Part shown: positions 59,857-64,000 of the stretch, piece after piece | How the letters are laid out: each line of letters begins with the position of its first letter | How positions within the stretch are numbered: the first letter of the stretch is position 1 | Origin: Mangrovihabitans endophyticus | Lineage (GTDB): Bacteria > Actinomycetota > Actinomycetes > Mycobacteriales > Micromonosporaceae | NCBI RefSeq assembly: GCF_014646155.1 | Contig: NZ_BMMX01000015.1 | Coordinates: 87,697-151,696, forward strand | Direction of reading: 5' to 3' | Length of the DNA stretch: 64,000 nt | Notes under the pieces: generated by a model | The model's database searches: none | Told to the model about the DNA's origin: nothing | Seen by the model: only the letters and a program-made list of their open reading frames with translations | Position numbers and translations under genes: made by a program

Positions 59857-61737
59857 GTGAATCGACAGCGGCGACACATGCGCCGGATCACCGCGGCACT
59901 AGGTGCGCTGGGAATGGCGCTCGGCCTCGTGGTCGGGCAGGCCACGCTTGCCCCGAGTCCGGCGCTGGCCGAAGACATCAGTGACACCCCGCTGGTGACG
60001 TGGAACATGGAAGGGGAAGACACAGACCAAGGAAACTCCGGGAAATGGGTGAATGCGAGCAACTGGATGAGGGGTAACCCGCGTCCGGTGCTGGCCTTAC
60101 AGGAGGTCGGTTCGGGACCACCCGAGGTTTGGGGGAGCCTTGAGGAAGTACAGGTGGACGCGGTCAACACAGCTCGCACCTTCACCGTTCGGCATTACTT
60201 GTGGAACATTGAAGGAACCGATCGCCAAAATTGCACAGGGTTTGCGAACGTCTATTTCCTGCGCACCGCAGCCGCCGGCAGGCCCGGCACGGGAGGGCGA
60301 ACGAATGTTGCCATTATCACGGACAGGCCCGCGGACGAACTGCGAATAATTGACAACAGGGATGTCGAAGGGCGTCATTTGCTGGGTGTCCGACTGGGGA
60401 ACACCTGGTATTACACGTTCCACGGCGTTGCGGGGCTAGGGCAGGGTGGACGCGACGCTCAAGGAATGTTGCAAACGGTCCAGAACGTCACCGAAGAAAA
60501 CCGGCATTGGGTGGTTGCCGGGGATTTCAACAGAAGTCCCGAAAGTCTCACCCGTCCCGAAGGTTCAACCATCTACCGGACGGATCTGCCGACCCACATA
60601 AACGGCAACGAGTTGGACTATGTGGTCGCTTCACAAGACGTGCCCACCGCGAGCACGACGAGGGGGGAGCACTTCGTCAGCGACCATTGGCCGGTCGCGG
60701 TCAACACGTTGCGGGCGCCGAGCCAGCCCACGGTGGCCTGCGAACCGATGGCCCTTGAAAGCATGCAGGCCGGCGGTTTGATCGACGTCAACGGCGCCCG
60801 CACCGGAAACAACAGCACGGTAGGCACCTACCACCGAAACGGCCAGGACAACCAGCGCTGGCGTCTGGGTGTGTACGACGACGGCACGGTGGACATCCGT
60901 GGCGAGGACAGCGGCCGGTGTCTGGATATTTACCGGAGCAATCGGCCCGCTGCCGGACGCAGGGTAGTCATCTTCCGTTGCAAGGGATCCGCAGTGAGCC
61001 GCAACAGGGCTGACACCAGCCGGAGCCAGCGCTGGCGGCTCGAAGGGCTCGGTAACAACCAGTTCCGGGTGCGCAGCGTGCTGCGCAGCGACCTGTGCCT
61101 CAACGTCGCCGGTGCGCGCGACACCCCCGACAATTCGCGGCTGATCGTCTGGCCGTGCGATCGCGACGCGAACGAGCGGTTCATGTTCGCCCCGGCCGTG
61201 GCCGGAGGACTTCCGAGGTCGCGCGATCGCTACGGGGCGGCCGACTCCGCGGTCGGCTACCACTCGGTGGAGAGCATGCGGCACGGTGGCGTGTTCGATG
61301 TGCGAGGCGGGCGCACCGGCAACAACAGCGCGGTCGAAATGCACCACCGCAACCGCCAGGACAACCAGGGCTGGTACGTGCGGGAACGCGGGGACCATGC
61401 CATCCAGTTCCACGGCGTGGACAGTTACCGATGCCTGGACATCTATCGGAGCAACGCCCCCGCCCCCGGCCGGCATGTGGTCGTGTTCGACTGCAAGGCC
61501 GGCGACAGCCAGTGGTGGAGCGTGGAGGACGTGGGCAACAACCAGGTCCGCCTGCGAAGCGAGCTACGCCCCGACCTCTGCCTCACGGTCGGCTCTGGAG
61601 CAGTCGCCGATCCTCCCGACAACGAGAAGATCATCGTCTCGCGGTGCAGTGGAAGCATTTTTGCGCCCACCAACCAGCGCTTCGTCTTGACGCCTTACGA
61701 CCCGACCGGCAGCCCCGTGTACGACCCCGTGACCTGA
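59857..61737 (+). CDS. Secreted CdtB-like DNase I-fold nuclease fused to two ricin-type lectin domains
   Basis: 626 residues from the GTG at 59857, with AGAAGGAGA just upstream. A signal peptide (about 1-38, cleavage after SPALA) leads into a DNase I/CdtB-fold domain (about 42-290): VTWNMEG (Asn50), LALQEVG (Glu83), ARTFTVRHYLWN, TFHGVAG (His189), VAGDFNRSP (Asp223, Asn225), NELDYVV and SDHWPVAV (Asp276, His277). All catalytic residues of CdtB-type nucleases are present. Two homologous ricin-B domains follow (about 297-445 and 460-620), sharing GGRTGNNS-, RCLDIYRSN- and QxW-type motifs. In cytolethal distending toxins CdtB is the nuclease and CdtA/CdtC are ricin-fold binding subunits; here all are one chain. 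A rare TTA codon encodes Leu81, and the nuclease region is less GC-rich than its surroundings, suggesting transfer. Toxicity is unproven; an extracellular nuclease or phosphatase with carbohydrate targeting is the alternative. Confidence 0.9.
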   Translation: MNRQRRHMRRITAALGALGMALGLVVGQATLAPSPALAEDISDTPLVTWNMEGEDTDQGNSGKWVNASNWMRGNPRPVLALQEVGSGPPEVWGSLEEVQVDAVNTARTFTVRHYLWNIEGTDRQNCTGFANVYFLRTAAAGRPGTGGRTNVAIITDRPADELRIIDNRDVEGRHLLGVRLGNTWYYTFHGVAGLGQGGRDAQGMLQTVQNVTEENRHWVVAGDFNRSPESLTRPEGSTIYRTDLPTHINGNELDYVVASQDVPTASTTRGEHFVSDHWPVAVNTLRAPSQPTVACEPMALESMQAGGLIDVNGARTGNNSTVGTYHRNGQDNQRWRLGVYDDGTVDIRGEDSGRCLDIYRSNRPAAGRRVVIFRCKGSAVSRNRADTSRSQRWRLEGLGNNQFRVRSVLRSDLCLNVAGARDTPDNSRLIVWPCDRDANERFMFAPAVAGGLPRSRDRYGAADSAVGYHSVESMRHGGVFDVRGGRTGNNSAVEMHHRNRQDNQGWYVRERGDHAIQFHGVDSYRCLDIYRSNAPAPGRHVVVFDCKAGDSQWWSVEDVGNNQVRLRSELRPDLCLTVGSGAVADPPDNEKIIVSRCSGSIFAPTNQRFVLTPYDPTGSPVYDPVT

Positions 61738-61759
61738 CCGGATGAACTGACGTCACACC

Positions 61760-61790
61760 GCGAAGCCCAGGTCGTCGACCTGGGCTTCGC
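61760..61790. terminator. 14-base-pair hairpin between convergent genes
   Basis: Perfect 14-base stem (61760-61773 with 61777-61790) with a GTC loop, 22 bases after the CdtB-lectin stop and 87 before the end of the convergent DUF4360 gene. No T-tract. Confidence 0.75.
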
Positions 61791-61877
61791 TGCCGAGCCC
61801 GGTCGGTTCCGCGTGGATGAGACGGCGATGGTGGCGAACGTTGCGGATCCGCCACCATCACCTTCCATCACTCGCCT

Positions 61878-62528
61878 TTACAAGCAGCGCATCCACGAGA
61901 AGTGGTAGACGGTCTCGATGCTGCCGTCGGTGGAGTCCATGGTCAGATAGCTGACATCGGTCGAGGTGCCCTTGCTGACCCGCAACTCGGTGTTGATGTT
62001 GAGGTTGCGCTGTTCACCACACGGGCGGAAGATCTGGGACGCGATCGGGACCTCGTCCGTGGCGATCCAGTTGTCGTCCAGCGGCGCGCCGATCGCGTGG
62101 GTCGCGTAACTGCCGACCGACATGCCCTGGAAGTAGTAGTTGGCCCGCTGCTGGGCGACCGCACCGTTCTGCAGGTACCCATAACCGCGATAGTCGACCT
62201 TGGCGATCGCAAACGTGAAGCCTGCCGGCGCGTTGACCAAAACGTTGAGCTGGCAGTTCTTACGGTTCTCGGTGACCGCAACGCCCGGCCCCGCCTGCGC
62301 CAGGTAGGCACTGTAGATCGCGGTGAACGCGGACTTGTCCGGCGATATCGCCACGTCGGCGGTGCCCGGCGCGCAGCCCGAGCCGGCCATTGCCACCAGT
62401 TCGATGGTGATCTCGTCGGAGGGCGGCGGGTCGACGATGACGACCAGCGCGTTGGCCGGGGTTGCGATGAGCAGCGACGACGCCAACAGCGCCAGAGCCA
62501 CGCATCCGCGGGTTAAAAGTCTTCTCAT
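61878..62528 (-). CDS. DUF4360 secreted protein (first of a divergent pair)
   Basis: 216 residues from the ATG at 62528; an ATG two codons earlier abuts the AAGGGG, so the later one has better spacing. A signal peptide (MRRLLTRGCVALALLASSLLIATPANA) precedes the domain. DUF4360 features: VAMAGSGCAPGTADVAISPD, ENRKNCQLNVLVNAP, FRPCGEQRNLNINTELRVSKG and a C-terminal WMRCL, with four conserved Cys probably in disulfides. Function of the family is unknown. Leu5 is a rare TTA codon. It is divergent from its paralogue at 62911 and convergent with the CdtB-lectin gene. Confidence 0.9.
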   Translation of the reverse strand: MRRLLTRGCVALALLASSLLIATPANALVVIVDPPPSDEITIELVAMAGSGCAPGTADVAISPDKSAFTAIYSAYLAQAGPGVAVTENRKNCQLNVLVNAPAGFTFAIAKVDYRGYGYLQNGAVAQQRANYYFQGMSVGSYATHAIGAPLDDNWIATDEVPIASQIFRPCGEQRNLNINTELRVSKGTSTDVSYLTMDSTDGSIETVYHFSWMRCL

Positions 62529-62910
62529 TTTCATCCCCTTCGGGATCGGGAACGGACAAGGCAAAGCTATTGATGCACTTCAATAGAAGTCAACAGCCTC
62601 CGCCAGCATCCGAGGAGTTCTTGATGCCAATCGAAAAAGGGGAAAGCCAGGAATAAAGCTGGCAAAAGCCGCCTATGCGCATCATTCTTGAACCTTTCAT
62701 TCCTATTTGTCCAATCCCTGACCAGGCATTCGCGAGAATTGATCAATTGGATGAAGATCAGAGGACAATTGACCCTTGTGAATGTCCGATGGTCGCCACT
62801 ACGGTTGTCGCTGATGCGATGACCGCCGTTCTTGAATGACCCCAGAGTCCAATACTGCGGCACGCGATAAGGCGTGCCCGGTGCATACCCGTTCCCCCGG
62901 AAGGAAGTCC
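62529..62910. promoter_or_regulatory. Low-GC divergent control region between the DUF4360 genes
   Basis: 382 bases, visibly less GC-rich than the rest of the window, with no supported gene. It contains CTATTGA-TGCACT-TCAATAG (62567-62586), a perfect AATTGATCAATT palindrome (62737-62748) and a hairpin GGCACGC-GATAAG-GCGTGCC (62859-62878) just before the ribosome-binding site of the plus-strand gene. The first two are candidate protein-binding sites, the third a possible translational element. Confidence 0.55.
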
Positions 62911-63546
62911 ATGAAGAACAGCAATCGCGTGATGGCGGCCGTGCTGACCACGGCCTTGGCTCTGCCCCTTGGCACACCCGCCCACGCCGCGACCGACGCG
63001 ACCGACGCCGCAACCGCGGCGATCACCGTCGAGGTGATCGCGAGCAACGGCTCGGGATGCGCACCGGGTACCGCGACGGTCGCGAGCAACGGTGACAACA
63101 CCGGATTCCGGGTCAGGTACCGGGATTTCGCCGCCAAGGCCGGCAGTGATGCGGCCGCCGTCGACCGCCGCAAGAACTGCCAGCTCGGTGTTCTGGTGAC
63201 CATCCCCAGCGGCTGGACCATCGCGATCGCCTCGGCCAACTACCGCGGCAAGGCGAGCCTGTTGTCCGGCGCGACCGCCCTGCAGCGCACCAGCTACTAC
63301 TGGCAGGGTTCGTCGTCAACCGACCGCAAGGATGCGACGTTCACCGGCCCCTTGAACGGTCTCTGGACTACGTGGGACGTGGCACCCGTGCTCACGTATG
63401 CGGCGTGCGGCTCGGCGAGTGTTCTCAACATCAACACCGAACTGCGGGTCGACGCCGGCACATCGAGCGGCACCAGCAGGATGTCGATGAACACCACCGA
63501 GGGCGACGTCGACACCCTCTTCAACTACAGCCTGGCCTCCTGCTGA
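62911..63546 (+). CDS. DUF4360 secreted protein (second of a divergent pair)
   Basis: 211 residues, ATG at 62911 with GGAAGGA upstream. Signal peptide MKNSNRVMAAVLTTALALPLGTPAHA, then the DUF4360 domain: VIASNGSGCAPGTATVASNGD, DRRKNCQLGVLVTIPSGW, YAACGSASVLNINTELRVDAG and the final YSLASC, giving the same four Cys as the paralogue. Sequence identity between the two is moderate, so the duplication is not recent. Function unknown; secretion and disulfides suggest an extracellular role. Confidence 0.91.
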   Translation: MKNSNRVMAAVLTTALALPLGTPAHAATDATDAATAAITVEVIASNGSGCAPGTATVASNGDNTGFRVRYRDFAAKAGSDAAAVDRRKNCQLGVLVTIPSGWTIAIASANYRGKASLLSGATALQRTSYYWQGSSSTDRKDATFTGPLNGLWTTWDVAPVLTYAACGSASVLNINTELRVDAGTSSGTSRMSMNTTEGDVDTLFNYSLASC

Positions 63547-63690
63547 CACCCGGTGCCGATCGCCCGGCTGGCCGTCACACCGCCGCACCGACCGTCATGG
63601 CGGCGGCGGAAGCCAGCCGGGGTCGGCCGGCACGCGACAAGCCGAGAGGGGCCTGCAACACGCCGCGAGGAAACATTGGCACGCAATCTA

Positions 63691-63720
63691 TTGACTCATG
63701 ACCATCCCTGGCGCTACTAA
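63691..63720 (+). promoter_or_regulatory. Possible promoter of the WXG100-like gene
   Basis: TTGACT (63691-63696), an 18-base spacer, then TACTAA (63715-63720), 36 bases before the GTG at 63756. The -35 is a good match and the -10 only partial. Confidence 0.4.
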
Positions 63721-63755
63721 CGTCCGCTGAGGACGTACTTGTCGGGGAGGTACGT

Positions 63756-64000
63756 GTGGACGGGTTCGAGGTCGACGTCTCGGCGCTGCGGCACGTCGGG
63801 GGTGAGGCCGGTGACGCAGGCGCGGCCCTGCGGCAGGCGATGGCCGCCGCCCGCGGCGCGCTCGCGGTGACAGGCACACCCGGCTGGTCGGCGTCTACCG
63901 CCTCGCACCAAGCCGACGAGGCATGGGCGGCGGACCTGGACCGGCTCTCCGCCGCAGTGACCACCCTGGGCGCTGACCTGACGTCGGCCGCCGACGGGTA
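63756..64000 (+). CDS. WXG100-like / type VII secretion-associated protein (3' end cut by window)
   Basis: GTG at 63756 with GGGGAGG 5 bases upstream; the frame is open to the window end (81 codons visible). The protein begins VDGFEVDVSALRHVGGEAGD and is a helical, Ala-rich sequence with a central GTPGWSAS turn, followed by a second helix (ADEAWAADLDRLSAAVTTLG). That helix-WxG-like turn-helix pattern is the WXG100/ESX family of type VII secretion substrates or of the N-terminal delivery domains of polymorphic toxins. No stop is seen, so it may be a longer LXG-like or multi-domain protein. Confidence 0.65.
   Translation, partial: MDGFEVDVSALRHVGGEAGDAGAALRQAMAAARGALAVTGTPGWSASTASHQADEAWAADLDRLSAAVTTLGADLTSAADG

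Overview
The window is chromosomal DNA of a very GC-rich actinobacterium. Gene density is high, GTG starts are common, several starts look leaderless, and many genes are actinobacterial signatures: SepH, DUF3027, DUF2530, XRE/DUF397 pairs, Ku with a stand-alone ligase and polymerase, XPB with a WYL helicase-associated partner, and the futalosine menaquinone enzymes MqnB and MqnD. A Micromonosporaceae member (Actinoplanes-like) fits best, but that is inference from gene content. I saw no tRNA, rRNA, CRISPR array, insertion sequence or phage gene.

Layout. 0-4.2 kb: the end of a PAS-GGDEF-EAL c-di-GMP protein, a TetR regulator, and a Wzm/Wzt-type (TagG/TagH-like) polysaccharide exporter. 4.2-6.9 kb: two divergent paralogous secreted coiled-coil proteins with an M15-like C-terminal domain. 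Each is preceded by a ydaO-type c-di-AMP riboswitch, and the two riboswitches share an identical 50-nt core. 7-10.1 kb: GH65 phosphorylase and beta-phosphoglucomutase. 10.2-17.5 kb: an RsbW-like ATPase, a membrane protein, an orphan MsiK-like sugar ABC ATPase, and a coupled TagF-like/CDP-alcohol transferase pair for a wall or membrane polymer. 17.6-23.7 kb: PspC, DUF4230, and a tightly packed minus-strand operon (pdxH, MFS, epimerase, nitroreductase, small ParB-like protein, acyl-CoA dehydrogenase).

23.9-39.1 kb is mostly core metabolism and cell biology: citrate synthase 2, serC, an aminotransferase, sepH, thpR, a MarR-MFS operon, an AzgA-type purine permease, DUF2530, DUF3027, an MFS protein overlapping mqnB, mqnD, a cold-shock-domain protein and a HAD phosphatase. 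39.2-50.8 kb is DNA repair: the WYL/helicase-associated protein and XPB helicase, then a split non-homologous end-joining set (polymerase and ligase diverging from ku), a NUDIX hydrolase, a secreted HNH nuclease, and an acetyltransferase-TetR-MFS operon headed by a tandem palindromic operator.

50.9-64 kb is accessory: a geranylgeranyl-reductase-like flavoprotein, XRE/DUF397 regulators, small membrane proteins, a DJ-1 protein, a LAL-type LuxR regulator and, most notably, a secreted protein that joins a CdtB-like DNase I-fold nuclease to two ricin-type lectin domains. It is flanked by two divergent DUF4360 secreted proteins and, at the window edge, the start of a WXG100-like protein. This end of the window is locally less GC-rich and carries rare TTA leucine codons in at least three genes, suggesting acquired and possibly development-dependent functions.
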